From: CAIJXB01 sp964455905
GTDB lineage: Bacteria; Chlamydiota; Chlamydiia; Chlamydiales; Rhabdochlamydiaceae
NCBI GenBank assembly: GCA_964455905.1
Contig: CAYVYN010000004.1
Coordinates: forward strand, 186,001-250,000
Direction: 5' to 3'
DNA length: 64,000 bases
Position numbers and translations under genes: made by a program. Below are positions 16,581 to 26,092 of the stretch, piece by piece. The notes beneath the pieces are model-generated. The model saw nothing but the letters and a program-made list of their open reading frames with translations. It was not told where the DNA came from and searched no databases. Within the stretch, counting starts at the first letter, position 1. Every line of letters begins with the position of its first letter.

Positions 16581-18134
16581 ATGTCGTCAGGTAAAGAGCT
16601 TGGAAAGTTAAGGTCATTTTTATGGCCTATCTACAGGAATGAGTTAAAAACTTTCATTCCTATGCTAGTTATATTTTTTCTAGTGGGATTCAACTACAAC
16701 GTCTTGCGTGTAACAAAAGACGCACTAGTTGTTACCGCTCGAGATTCAGGAGCCGAAGCTTTGCCCTTTTTAAAGGTTTGGGCAATATTGCCGATGGCGC
16801 TTCTTTTCACATTTATCCTTACCCGCGTTTCCAATAAAGTAAGCAGAGAAAAAGTCTTTTATTACATGATAGGTCTTTTCATCTCTTTTTTCATTCTATT
16901 CACCTTTGTTTTGCACCCATATAGAGACTCTCTTCACCCACACGAACTAGCTGATAAAATCCAAGCATACTTGCCTCTTGGATGCAAAGGAATGATTGCA
17001 GTATTTAGAAATTGGACCTTCACAGCGTTTTACATTATGTCTGAGATGTGGAGCACAATCGTCATGACAATTCTAGCCTGGGGATTTGCTAACGAAGTAA
17101 CTTCTGTAAAAGTAGCTAAAAGATTTTATGGCCTTTTAGGAATTGCGATTAACCTCTCAAGTATTGCCGCCGGCGTTGTAACAGCACACCTTTCGCAACA
17201 CATTTTCAATGCTAGCATCCCGTTTGGATCAGATGCATGGGGACAATCTATTTTTCTAATCAACTGCGTAATTATCGCTGCCGGACTGATCACCATGGCG
17301 TGCTTTAGGTACATCCACAAATCAGGAAGCGGCTATAATTCAGTAACTTATAAAAAACACCACGAAGAAGTTAAAATCAAGATGGGCATGCGAAAAAATT
17401 TCGCCTACCTTGCAAAATCAAAATACCTCATTTACATCTCCGTCATTGTTGTTGCTTATAACATTTCAATCAATCTAGTAGAGGTTGTATGGAAAGATCA
17501 AATCAAACAACTATATCCTAACCCAAGTGACTTTAATGCATACATGAGCTCCGTCCTAACATGGACCGGAATAGTAGCTGCAGTAGTGAGCTTATTCGTC
17601 TCAACGATATTAAGAAAACTGTCTTGGACAAAAAGCGCTCTCATATCCCCACTCATACTACTAACAACCGGGATCGCATTTTTCTCATTCTTACTGCTAA
17701 AAGAAACAGGAATCACATCGATCGCTTCTTTTTTTGCATCAACCCCTCTCGCTATAGGCGTATTCTTTGGCTCAATGCAAAACTGCCTATCTAGATCTTC
17801 AAAATACACATTCTTTGACGCGACCAAAGAACTAGCATTTATCCCGCTTTCGAAAGAAAGCAAACTAAAAGGAAAAGCTGCTATTGATGGAGTCGGTTCA
17901 AGACTTGGCAAATCAGGAGGATCTGTAATCCACCAAGGACTTCTTGTCACATTAGGAACAGTTGCTCTCAGCACTCCTTTTGTTGCAATTATCTTATCTG
18001 GTGTTGTATTTGCGTGGATGCTAGCTGTTAAATCTCTAGGTAAACAATTCAACGAACTAACAGAAAACGACCAAACCCTATCCGTACCTGAAGATACGAC
18101 ACCGAAGGACCTAATTCCCGCAAAGATTATGTAA
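16581..18134 (+). CDS. ATP/ADP translocase or nucleotide transporter (Npt/Tlc family)
   Basis: From the ATG at 16581 the product has 517 residues; AAGG stands 8 nt upstream. An in-frame ATG at 16566 would add five residues. About 12 hydrophobic helices are visible, and the N-terminal region NYNVLRVTKDALVVTA is diagnostic of the chlamydial/rickettsial/plastid nucleotide transporter family. Members exchange host ATP for ADP or import nucleotides through the inner membrane of intracellular bacteria. The gene lies close to pgsA, sppA, polA, coaE and rho, as I recall for npt2 of C. trachomatis, which would suggest a proton-linked nucleotide importer over the strict ATP/ADP exchanger. Substrate specificity cannot be read from the sequence. 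Confidence 0.92.
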   Translation: MSSGKELGKLRSFLWPIYRNELKTFIPMLVIFFLVGFNYNVLRVTKDALVVTARDSGAEALPFLKVWAILPMALLFTFILTRVSNKVSREKVFYYMIGLFISFFILFTFVLHPYRDSLHPHELADKIQAYLPLGCKGMIAVFRNWTFTAFYIMSEMWSTIVMTILAWGFANEVTSVKVAKRFYGLLGIAINLSSIAAGVVTAHLSQHIFNASIPFGSDAWGQSIFLINCVIIAAGLITMACFRYIHKSGSGYNSVTYKKHHEEVKIKMGMRKNFAYLAKSKYLIYISVIVVAYNISINLVEVVWKDQIKQLYPNPSDFNAYMSSVLTWTGIVAAVVSLFVSTILRKLSWTKSALISPLILLTTGIAFFSFLLLKETGITSIASFFASTPLAIGVFFGSMQNCLSRSSKYTFFDATKELAFIPLSKESKLKGKAAIDGVGSRLGKSGGSVIHQGLLVTLGTVALSTPFVAIILSGVVFAWMLAVKSLGKQFNELTENDQTLSVPEDTTPKDLIPAKIM

Positions 18135-18144
18135 GCGGAGCTAA

Positions 18145-18777
18145 ATGGAAACTATCCTTTTATTTCTTAAAGATCACGCCCTGCACGCCCACTGGTTTAT
18201 ACTAGCTGGACTTCTACTCGCAGGGCTAAACTTGCCGATCAGCATTGATGTTCTTTTGATTGTAGCGGCTATTTTATCATCCCAATTCATACCGGAAAAC
18301 ACCTACATCTTATACTTCACTCTTCTAGGGGGTTGCTACTTCTCCGGTTGGATCGCATATTTTCTGGGAAGAAAACTCGGGCCGAAACTACAAAAAGTAC
18401 CACTTTTTAAACACCTGCTATCTCAAAAAAAAATCAAGAGCATGCAAATTTTCTATGAAAAAAAAGGAATCTGGGCTTTTATCATCGGAAGATTTATTCC
18501 TTTTGGAGTTAGAAACGCACTATTTATGACAAGCGGAGTTAGTAAAATGCCTTTCTTACGGTTTGCACTACTAGATGCCATCGCCTGTTTTATCTGGGTA
18601 ACAGCTTTCTTTTCACTACTTTTCAACGTCGGCCAAAATTTTGAAACTATCTGGACACACGTTAAAACATTTAATCTCTTCATTTTTCTTATTTTCTCTA
18701 TAGCTGTAATTGGAGGATTTTGGTATAAGAGAGTAAAAACCGCTCCTGCATCCCAAGACACAAACACAACCAATTAA
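18145..18777 (+). CDS. DedA-family (VTT/SNARE-associated) membrane protein
   Basis: The protein has 210 residues with about five hydrophobic segments. The family motif region is GRFIPFGVRNALFMTSGVSKM (about 116-136), with the conserved Gly-Arg-Phe-Pro and Arg. An N-terminal re-entrant segment reads LNLPISIDVLLI. DedA proteins act in the inner membrane, and some flip undecaprenyl phosphate or phospholipids. It lies 10 bp behind npt and 9 bp before the CDP-alcohol phosphatidyltransferase gene, probably in one operon, which fits a lipid-carrier role by inference. Confidence 0.8.
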   Translation: METILLFLKDHALHAHWFILAGLLLAGLNLPISIDVLLIVAAILSSQFIPENTYILYFTLLGGCYFSGWIAYFLGRKLGPKLQKVPLFKHLLSQKKIKSMQIFYEKKGIWAFIIGRFIPFGVRNALFMTSGVSKMPFLRFALLDAIACFIWVTAFFSLLFNVGQNFETIWTHVKTFNLFIFLIFSIAVIGGFWYKRVKTAPASQDTNTTN

Positions 18778-18786
18778 CCGGGACGA

Positions 18787-19287
18787 ATGTTTACTTTATC
18801 CAATACTCTTTCTTTATTTAGAGCTCCACTAGCTTTTCTATTTCTAGTAGAAAACATACCAGTTCGCCTTTCCGCGCTCTTCCTTGCTATGCTCACGGAT
18901 TTCGTAGACGGTTACATAGCGAGAAAAACAAAAACAACATCCCAACTGGGAGCTATTTTAGACCCTCTAATGGATAAGTTTTTTGTCTTCTTCGCCCTCA
19001 CTGTTCTTTTTACAGAAAGTAAAATCGAGCTTTGGCAAGGAATGGCCATGCTGACAAGAGACTTTTCCCTTTGCTTATTTGCTTTATATTTAAGCCTTGC
19101 AAAGCTTTGGAATAACTATAAATACAAATCTATCCAGTGGGGTAAAATTAGCACCACTATGCAGTTTATCATTTTGATAGGGCTTACAGCTGGATACAAG
19201 TTTCCTGGCTACATTTATATCCTTTTTATACTAACAGGGTGCCTAGCCTTTATTCAGCTTTTTAAAGTCAGAACCTCAACTGAATAA
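18787..19287 (+). CDS. pgsA: CDP-alcohol phosphatidyltransferase, probably phosphatidylglycerophosphate synthase
   Basis: The protein has 166 residues, slightly short for PgsA. The CDP-OH-P catalytic signature is complete: DFVDGYIAR followed by GAILDPLMD, giving all four aspartates. It begins LSNTLSLFRAPLAF, as in PgsA. Several membrane helices follow. It would make phosphatidylglycerophosphate from CDP-diacylglycerol at the inner membrane. It follows npt and the DedA gene with 9 bp spacing. Other alcohol acceptors cannot be excluded. Confidence 0.85.
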   Translation: MFTLSNTLSLFRAPLAFLFLVENIPVRLSALFLAMLTDFVDGYIARKTKTTSQLGAILDPLMDKFFVFFALTVLFTESKIELWQGMAMLTRDFSLCLFALYLSLAKLWNNYKYKSIQWGKISTTMQFIILIGLTAGYKFPGYIYILFILTGCLAFIQLFKVRTSTE

Positions 19288-19368
19288 AACCTTAATTCAA
19301 CAAAAAAACCAACAAAGCTAAAGCTATTTTTAAATAATAAAATTCTAATTATTTAAACCAAAAAAACG

Positions 19369-19397
19369 TTGTTTTTAAAATAAATAAAGAGTACAAT
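19369..19397 (+). promoter_or_regulatory. Promoter for the 602-residue hypothetical gene
   Basis: TTGTTT and TACAAT are separated by 17 nt and sit 28 bp before the ATG at 19425. AAAGGA lies 4 nt before that ATG. The surrounding gap (19288-19424) is very AT-rich. Confidence 0.55.
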
Positions 19398-19424
19398 TAT
19401 CCTTTAAATTAAAAAAAGGATATT

Positions 19425-21233
19425 ATGATTTATAAATCTATATTTTCTGGAGTGTCTACTGGATTTTTAAATAATAGCATAAATAGAAACGAAGAAGTTT
19501 TTAGCTATGAAAAAAAAGACCACGCAACCGCATCTTATAGGTTTAACCAATATATAAATCTGACCGATACAATTTTATTAGCTTACCCTAACCCCTCAAG
19601 AGGCTTACAGGCATGTATAAAATTAGCCACGCGAATACCCGCCCTTTTTGCTTTACTACAACCAAAGTTCAAGTCAGAAATGCTACCTCCAAAAGACTAC
19701 CCGTTAGCATTAAAAACATATCACATACTCCTAGATAACACAGGAACCATCGTAAAAATCGCCAGGGTCGTTACAGCGCTTGCTCTACTAACAATTAATC
19801 CCTACTATGGAGGAGCAGTGCTAGTTACGACGCTTTATGGTGAAGCTGAAAAACGCAACATGATCCCCCTGAAGGCAGGGCTGTTTATAGAAACCTATGC
19901 CACCCCATTCATTTTAACTGGCGGATTTTTATTCGGTGGATGGATTCAAAAAACAATAACTGTCTTTATCTTGGGAACTACTTGCTGGGACTCTTTTAAT
20001 CAGGCCGTAACAAAGATTCACGATACGGCCCTAGAGTATTTAAAAACAAAATTTAACCTCTACAACAACCCTTTTGAAGACAACACAGAAATGCCTTATG
20101 CGGAAATTCTTCACATCCTTTCAAATGACGATAATGTAATTATAAATCACGCTCACTGCGAAAAACCAATTATAGATACACCTTCCTTAGAAACAGACTA
20201 CGACTTCAATTTTCTATCTACTCTTTTTAAAAAAATTAACTGGAACTCCAAATACGATCTTTTACAAAAAAAACTATCAAAAGACCCTTTATTCATCGAT
20301 TTTTTACAAACCGAATTTCCTGAAATACCGATTAGGACTCTAAAAGAAGACCTAGATGTGTTTAATCAATGCGTAAGTTCTCTAGCAGCAAAAAAAGAAC
20401 TCTCAAAAGAAACATTTATTACAAATAAACTATCCGAATTGATGACCTCACTACTTTCCACTTTAGAAAGAAAAAATAGACCTATTGGATCCTTAAAAAT
20501 GAGAGAGTACGCGATTTACAATACAGCTAAAGTGGTCTCACACCTCAAAAACATTGAATCGCAAGAAGAAACCTCCCTTCTAGAATCAACAGACATTTTA
20601 TCAAGCTTGCTTATTGATGGTGCTGGCCACTCAGCAAATATATTAACTGTAACAGCAGGGCACCTTGCTAAAACAATTGAAACAAACATGTTAAATAAGA
20701 AAATCAGCGAACTAGATTTCTCTAAAAAAGAAAACTTTAGACTTTTGCTCGAAAAAAAATTAGAACAAACTAGAAAAGCTATTGTTTCAGGAGCTTATGA
20801 CTCTTTTTTTTCTCAGTCCATAGAATCATTTAAGGGCATTATAAGCCCTGAGTTCAAAAGATTTTTAACCAAATCAATAGAAAAATGGATTTCTCCTGGA
20901 TTTTTCTATATACCACAAACTGAAAAAAATCCCCTATTTCCAATAAACTATCTGTTAAATTTTGATTCTTTAAGACCCATTCATCAAAGTATAACCCGCG
21001 TCTACAAAGAAGACCTTTTAAACGTAGCAGAAAACACACGAAAAGCTCTCGGTAACAAAGAACAGTTCCTTTTAATCATTCAAGATCTTATTAATAAAAA
21101 CACAAAACTTACTTCAACGGAAAAAACCACCCTTATCCAAAAAATCCAAGAAACAGAATTACCCTTAAAAAGGCTCGATATTTTCCTCATGACCACCTTA
21201 GGGATTTTAAAAAAACCAAACTTAAGTGAATAA
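19425..21233 (+). CDS. Hypothetical 602-residue protein with paired hydrophobic segments
   Basis: I do not recognise this protein. It has no signal peptide. Two long hydrophobic stretches (about residues 109-137 and 160-187) are separated by a short polar loop containing GEAEKRN. The rest (about 190-602) is Lys/Glu/Leu-rich and probably helical. A bilobed hydrophobic pair is typical of chlamydial inclusion-membrane (Inc) proteins but is not proof. It has its own promoter, and it separates pgsA from the sppA-polA group, genes that are close neighbours in C. trachomatis as I remember it. It converges on mscS with a 9-bp gap. A type III effector or Inc role is a hypothesis only. Confidence 0.7.
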   Translation: MIYKSIFSGVSTGFLNNSINRNEEVFSYEKKDHATASYRFNQYINLTDTILLAYPNPSRGLQACIKLATRIPALFALLQPKFKSEMLPPKDYPLALKTYHILLDNTGTIVKIARVVTALALLTINPYYGGAVLVTTLYGEAEKRNMIPLKAGLFIETYATPFILTGGFLFGGWIQKTITVFILGTTCWDSFNQAVTKIHDTALEYLKTKFNLYNNPFEDNTEMPYAEILHILSNDDNVIINHAHCEKPIIDTPSLETDYDFNFLSTLFKKINWNSKYDLLQKKLSKDPLFIDFLQTEFPEIPIRTLKEDLDVFNQCVSSLAAKKELSKETFITNKLSELMTSLLSTLERKNRPIGSLKMREYAIYNTAKVVSHLKNIESQEETSLLESTDILSSLLIDGAGHSANILTVTAGHLAKTIETNMLNKKISELDFSKKENFRLLLEKKLEQTRKAIVSGAYDSFFSQSIESFKGIISPEFKRFLTKSIEKWISPGFFYIPQTEKNPLFPINYLLNFDSLRPIHQSITRVYKEDLLNVAENTRKALGNKEQFLLIIQDLINKNTKLTSTEKTTLIQKIQETELPLKRLDIFLMTTLGILKKPNLSE

Positions 21234-21242
21234 CCTAAAAGT

Positions 21243-22271
21243 TCAAGGCTCTTCTGAAAGAGAAACAGGGAATGCAATCTGAGCTCCCTGCTTTCCTACT
21301 AAAGAAAATGCTAACTGCAAAATTTGATCTTTTACAAGAACATAGTCTTTCCAAGAGGTCTCCATCGTATAACAATCAATAGTGCATTCAATAGCATACG
21401 ACCCAATTTCGCTAACAAAAACTAAAATCGGACTTTTGCTATCTATAAAAGATAGCGACGCTAAAGTCTCTTTTATCTCAGCTATAAGAACAGGCACCTT
21501 AGAAAAATCAACGAATCGGACATGAAAAGTTTCTAATACTCTCCTTCCCGTTCTTCTCGAAGCATTCACAACGACCGTGTGAGGAAACAGTGAATTTGGA
21601 AGATAGAGTGCCTTTTTATCCTTATCTCGAAGAGCAGTTAAACACCAACCTATTTCCTCTACGTACCCCTCTATATTTCCTGAAGGAAGAGAAATCAAAT
21701 CCCCAATAGAAAAAGGCCTTGTCATAGAAAGTAAAATACCCCCAAAAAAACTACTCATCACGTCTTTTGCAGCAAAGCCTAAAGCGGCAGCTCCAATTCC
21801 ACTAAAAGCAAGTAAAGGAACAATATCCAAACTAAAAAGGCGCAAAATAATCAATCCTGTTAAAAGAAACAAAAAGATCGTGAGAATTTTACTAAAAGCA
21901 GGGAAAAGATCCTTTCCGCCGATTTCATAGGTTTTTAAAAGTTCTTGTTTTACTTTGTAAACCATCCAAGCAAAAGCCAAAACAACAAAAGAATCCTTGA
22001 ATGGTTTCAAGCCTAAGGAAAGAGACTCAAAACCAAACCTTTCTCCAAGAATTTTAATCACATAATAAAAAGAAAGAACCCCTAAAAGAAATTTCAAAGT
22101 AGGGAACAACAATTTTTCTAGATTTGGAATACGTAAGAGAGCTCCTTTTTTTATTTTTTTTATGATTTTTGTACAAAAAAAATAAAGGACAAACAAAAAA
22201 ACAAGACCAAAAGAAAGCTTAAAAAGCCAACCATAACTCTCTATACTTTGAAACTGCAAATAAAACTGCAA
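21243..22271 (-). CDS. MscS-family mechanosensitive ion channel
   Basis: The protein has 342 residues with about five hydrophobic helices in the first 180. The pore helix is recognisable as GIGAAALGFAAKDVMSSFFGG with the small-residue (Gly/Ala) packing of MscS TM3. It is followed by the beta domain (FSIGDLISLPSGNIEGYVEEIG) and a mixed alpha/beta C-terminus. The channel releases solutes through the inner membrane on hypo-osmotic shock. It has its own minus-strand promoter and is an isolated gene between two plus-strand units. Confidence 0.9.
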   Translation of the reverse strand: MQFYLQFQSIESYGWLFKLSFGLVFLFVLYFFCTKIIKKIKKGALLRIPNLEKLLFPTLKFLLGVLSFYYVIKILGERFGFESLSLGLKPFKDSFVVLAFAWMVYKVKQELLKTYEIGGKDLFPAFSKILTIFLFLLTGLIILRLFSLDIVPLLAFSGIGAAALGFAAKDVMSSFFGGILLSMTRPFSIGDLISLPSGNIEGYVEEIGWCLTALRDKDKKALYLPNSLFPHTVVVNASRRTGRRVLETFHVRFVDFSKVPVLIAEIKETLASLSFIDSKSPILVFVSEIGSYAIECTIDCYTMETSWKDYVLVKDQILQLAFSLVGKQGAQIAFPVSLSEEP

Positions 22272-22295
22272 AATACCCCCCTTTTTACTTATCTA

Positions 22296-22324
22296 AAAAT
22301 AAACCAAAAAAAGGGATCCGTCAA
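22296..22324 (-). promoter_or_regulatory. Promoter for the MscS-family gene
   Basis: On the minus strand TTGACG and TATTTT are separated by 17 nt, about 25 bp upstream of the ATG at 22271. No equally good plus-strand promoter for sppA is visible in the 120-bp divergent gap. Confidence 0.5.
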
Positions 22325-22391
22325 GAGTTATATGTAGAGAAAAAAACAGAGCTAATCTACTATCTTTTTTACACACAAACAAGGAGCTTGT

Positions 22392-23432
22392 ATGACCTTT
22401 ACTAAAGAATCTATTTTTCTTTCTTCGATTAGAAGCCTATGCAATGCATTAGGAGCTATTTTAGGAGTTTTTGTAGCACTTCTTCTTGCTACTTTTGCAA
22501 TTTCTGGTCTTTCTAACCCTGAAATAGTACCAGAAAAAAGCGTTATGAATATTGCTTCAGACGCAAACGGCCAAAGAAAAATGTTACCACTTACAACTCC
22601 TGTTGTTTTAAAAATCAATATAGAAGGAATCATTGGCCTAAACAAGCTAACTTATGAAAACATTCAAAATATTCTTTTTGACTCAAGAGAAGATCTTTTA
22701 GGAAAAAACCGAGTACAAGCAATCCTTCTTTACGTAAATACTCCAGGAGGAGAGGCTACCAATTCAGCAAATATCTACCAAGCGCTCGTTGAATACAAAA
22801 AAAAATACAACATTCCTATATACGCCTTTGTGGATGGACTCTGCGCCTCTGGGGGGATGTATATCTGCTCTGCTGCGGATAAAATTTATGCTAGCCCAAC
22901 CAGTGTTATAGGATCTGTTGGAGTTCGCCTAGGAACAAACTTTAACTTTACAGATTTAATGTCTAAAGTAGGCGTTCAATCATTAACAATCACTGCAGGA
23001 AAAGATAAAGATGGTCTTAATCCTTTTAGACCTTGGAACCCATCTGAAGCAGATTCTTTAATTAACATCACAAAAGAAATGTATGAGCTTTTTGTTGACG
23101 CAGTAACTTCAGGCAGACCTAACTTAAGTAAAGAAAAACTTATCGAAGAATACGGAGCCCATGTTTTTCTTGCAAAAACAGCAGAAAGTTTAGGATATAT
23201 TGATGTAGCAGGAGCCAATTATTTTCAAACTCTTCAAGCGTTAACTACAGCCTCTTCAATTCAAGAGCAAGACTATCAGGTCATAGAGTTAAGTAGACCT
23301 GAAAGCATTTTTTCGCAGTTGGCACAAAATAAATTTTCCCTTTTTTCTGGAAAAGTGGAACATACGTTTTTGCTAGAACCTAGTGAGACAGCAAAGCTTA
23401 ACGGCAAATTTTTATACCTTTATCAGCCTTAG
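22392..23432 (+). CDS. sppA: Signal peptide peptidase SppA/SohB (S49 family serine protease)
   Basis: The protein has 346 residues. An N-terminal membrane anchor (about 20-40) is followed by a Clp-like peptidase fold. The nucleophile is Ser153 in DGLCASGGMY, and the catalytic Lys is probably Lys206 in AGKDKDGLNPF, giving the Ser-Lys dyad of this family. It would degrade cleaved signal peptides in the membrane. AAGGAG lies 5 nt before the ATG. It is two bases upstream of polA and begins the sppA-polA-coaE-rho unit, an order also present in C. trachomatis as I recall it. Confidence 0.92.
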   Translation: MTFTKESIFLSSIRSLCNALGAILGVFVALLLATFAISGLSNPEIVPEKSVMNIASDANGQRKMLPLTTPVVLKINIEGIIGLNKLTYENIQNILFDSREDLLGKNRVQAILLYVNTPGGEATNSANIYQALVEYKKKYNIPIYAFVDGLCASGGMYICSAADKIYASPTSVIGSVGVRLGTNFNFTDLMSKVGVQSLTITAGKDKDGLNPFRPWNPSEADSLINITKEMYELFVDAVTSGRPNLSKEKLIEEYGAHVFLAKTAESLGYIDVAGANYFQTLQALTTASSIQEQDYQVIELSRPESIFSQLAQNKFSLFSGKVEHTFLLEPSETAKLNGKFLYLYQP

Positions 23433-23434
23433 TT

Positions 23435-26089
23435 ATGCAAAAACTCCTCATTATAGATGCGGTAAACTTTCTCTTTAGATCCTATCATGCGATTGCTCCC
23501 ATGACAGGATCTCAGGGACAGTCAACACATGCTCTTTTTGGATTTATTAGATCTTTATTAAAAGTTATAAAAGATTTCCCCTCAGAGCATGTTGTAGCTG
23601 TTTTTGACGGCCCTAATAATAAAAAAGCACGAACAGAACTTTACAAAGACTATAAAGCACAACGAAAAACTGTCCCTGAGGATCTGTACGCACAGATAAA
23701 TGAAGCAGTTACCTTTTGTAAACTGATGCAAATTCCCTTTCTTATGATTCCCGACGTAGAAGCCGACGATACCATAGGAAGTCTAATTCTATGGGCAAAT
23801 CAAAATCCCAATGTAGAAAACTACATCTGCACAAGCGATAAAGATCTTTGTCAACTTGTCTCGAGCTCTACATTCCTTATTCACAATCACAAAGACAATG
23901 CGATTGTAAATAGAGAAAAGGTCATAGAACTGTTTGCTGTTACTCCAGAACAAATCGTCGACTACCTAGCGCTAATAGGTGACGCTTCAGATAATATTCC
24001 TGGGGTTCCTGGTATTGGCCCTAAAACGGCTGCGACACTTTTAAAAGAATTTAACACTCTAGAATCAATCCTAGAGCACTCTGAGACAATTAAAGGAAAA
24101 AAAGGCGAGCTACTCACTCAAGGCAAAGCAGACGCATTACTAAGTAAGCAACTAGCATCTCTCAATACACAAGTAGAAATACCAACGAATTGGGAATTTT
24201 ACAAACCAGGAAAACCTCAAATAGAAGAGCTTTCTGTATTTTATCAAAAACACAGGTTTTTTTCTTTTTTAAAAGAAAGTTCTTTTCAAGAGCCCCAAGA
24301 AAAAGCAACTATCAAAACAAACTACCAACTTATCGAAAGCAGCGAAGAACTTTTTCTTCTTGGAAAAACGTTAGAAAAACAAAAAAGCATTTGCTTTTCG
24401 ATTAAAACAAATACAGCATCGCCTATGACAGAAAAACTTTTAGGCGTAGCGCTTGGCTTTATTCCTGGAGAGGCATGGTATATTGCTTGCTCTAGAACAG
24501 TTCCTAAAGAGCTCCTCCTTGATTTTCTAAAAAAACTTTTTTCCACACCCGACATTTCTTTTTATGGCCACAACCTAAAACACGATCTACACATTCTTCT
24601 TAATGAAAAACTCCCCATCCCACGATTAGACTTTGACACAATGTTAGCCTCTTACCTATTAACCCCACATATCGCAAAACATTCCCTTACGGATCTTTGT
24701 ATTGAACAGTTTTCTCATACAAAAATTGAATTAGAAAGCTTAATAGGGAAAGGAAAAAACGAACGTCTTTTATCCGAAATTACTATCGAAGAAGTCTGCA
24801 AATGGGCGGCTGAAGAAGTTGATTACACAATTCGATTAAAAGAACTTTTCGCGGAAAAATTAGAAAGTAAAAATCTCACCTCTGTATTTAACGAGGTTGA
24901 ACTTCCTTTACTTCCTGTACTTCTTGCAATGGAAAGAAATGGAATGTTTTTAGATTTATTTACAATCACAAGGCTTTCCGAAGAGCTCTCTGAAAAAATT
25001 CATTCTTTAGAAAAGATAATCTACAAACTCGCAGACGAAACCTTTAATATTAGCTCCCCTAAACAACTTTCGACAATTTTATTTGAAAAACTCCAGCTAA
25101 AACCACCTAAAAAAACTCAAACAGGATTTTCCACATCTGCAGAAACCCTAGAAAGCTTACTCGATGCATCTCCGATCATCAAAGAGATCATAAACTATAG
25201 ACAACTTGAAAAACTACGATCCACCTACACAGATGCCCTACCTTCTCAAGTAAACAGCTTTACCGGAAGAATTCACTGTACATTCAGTCAAACAACCACA
25301 GCCACAGGAAGACTTTCTTGCGTAGCCCCTAATCTACAAAATATTCCTGTAAGAAGCGAAGAAGGCAAAAAAATCAGAGAATCTTTTCGCCCTGAAAAAG
25401 AAGGTTGGAGCTATGTTTCAGCAGATTACTCTCAAATAGAACTTAGACTTCTTGCACACCTTAGCGAAGATCCCACACTCATTAATGCTTTTTTATCAGG
25501 AGAAGACGTTCATGCATATACGGCTTCTTTAATTTTTAACGTTCCCCTCAAGGAAGTTACTCCTGATATGCGTTACAAATCAAAAGCTGTTAACTTTGGT
25601 ATTTTATACGGGCAACAAGCCTATGGTCTTTCGCAAGAACTTCTAATAGACCACAAAGAAGCAGCTAAGTTCATAGAGACGTACTTTGAAAGATACGAGA
25701 AGGTAAAAAACTACATTGAAACCTGTAAAAAAACAACACAAGAAACCGGGTTTTCTACGACAATGACAGGAAGGATACGTCCTATTCCTGAAATACAAAG
25801 TAAAAATCCCGTTCTGAGATCCTTAGGAGAAAGGCTAGCAGTAAACACCCCTCTCCAAGGAACAGCAGCGGATCTAATCAAACTAGCGATGATACATATT
25901 TACCGAAAATGGCCTTTTAAAAATTCGTTCCCGGTGCTTCAAATTCACGATGAATTATTATTTGAATGTGATAACAACGAAATTTCCGATGTCATTTCTT
26001 TTGTCAAAAAAGAAATGGAAACCGTATTCTCTCTTCGTGTTCCCCTAACCGTCGATATTTCGGTTGGCAAAAATTGGGGGGAATGCTAG
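23435..26089 (+). CDS. polA: DNA polymerase I, proofreading domain probably inactive
   Basis: The protein has 884 residues. The N-terminal 5'-3' nuclease (1 to about 290) starts LLIIDAVNFLFRSYHA and includes DVEADDTIG and the helix-hairpin-helix PGVPGIGPKTA. The polymerase domain has motif A DYSQIELRLLAHL (about 664), motif B RYKSKAVNFGILYG, and motif C QIHDELLFE (about 837). In the middle domain, the first exonuclease motif, normally FDTE, reads FSIKTNT, so the Asp and Glu that bind metal are missing, although NLKHD and EEVDYT keep later residues. Proofreading is therefore predicted lost. The gene repairs DNA and removes Okazaki primers, and lies 2 bp after sppA. Confidence 0.96.
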   Translation: MQKLLIIDAVNFLFRSYHAIAPMTGSQGQSTHALFGFIRSLLKVIKDFPSEHVVAVFDGPNNKKARTELYKDYKAQRKTVPEDLYAQINEAVTFCKLMQIPFLMIPDVEADDTIGSLILWANQNPNVENYICTSDKDLCQLVSSSTFLIHNHKDNAIVNREKVIELFAVTPEQIVDYLALIGDASDNIPGVPGIGPKTAATLLKEFNTLESILEHSETIKGKKGELLTQGKADALLSKQLASLNTQVEIPTNWEFYKPGKPQIEELSVFYQKHRFFSFLKESSFQEPQEKATIKTNYQLIESSEELFLLGKTLEKQKSICFSIKTNTASPMTEKLLGVALGFIPGEAWYIACSRTVPKELLLDFLKKLFSTPDISFYGHNLKHDLHILLNEKLPIPRLDFDTMLASYLLTPHIAKHSLTDLCIEQFSHTKIELESLIGKGKNERLLSEITIEEVCKWAAEEVDYTIRLKELFAEKLESKNLTSVFNEVELPLLPVLLAMERNGMFLDLFTITRLSEELSEKIHSLEKIIYKLADETFNISSPKQLSTILFEKLQLKPPKKTQTGFSTSAETLESLLDASPIIKEIINYRQLEKLRSTYTDALPSQVNSFTGRIHCTFSQTTTATGRLSCVAPNLQNIPVRSEEGKKIRESFRPEKEGWSYVSADYSQIELRLLAHLSEDPTLINAFLSGEDVHAYTASLIFNVPLKEVTPDMRYKSKAVNFGILYGQQAYGLSQELLIDHKEAAKFIETYFERYEKVKNYIETCKKTTQETGFSTTMTGRIRPIPEIQSKNPVLRSLGERLAVNTPLQGTAADLIKLAMIHIYRKWPFKNSFPVLQIHDELLFECDNNEISDVISFVKKEMETVFSLRVPLTVDISVGKNWGEC

Positions 26090-26092
26090 ACT

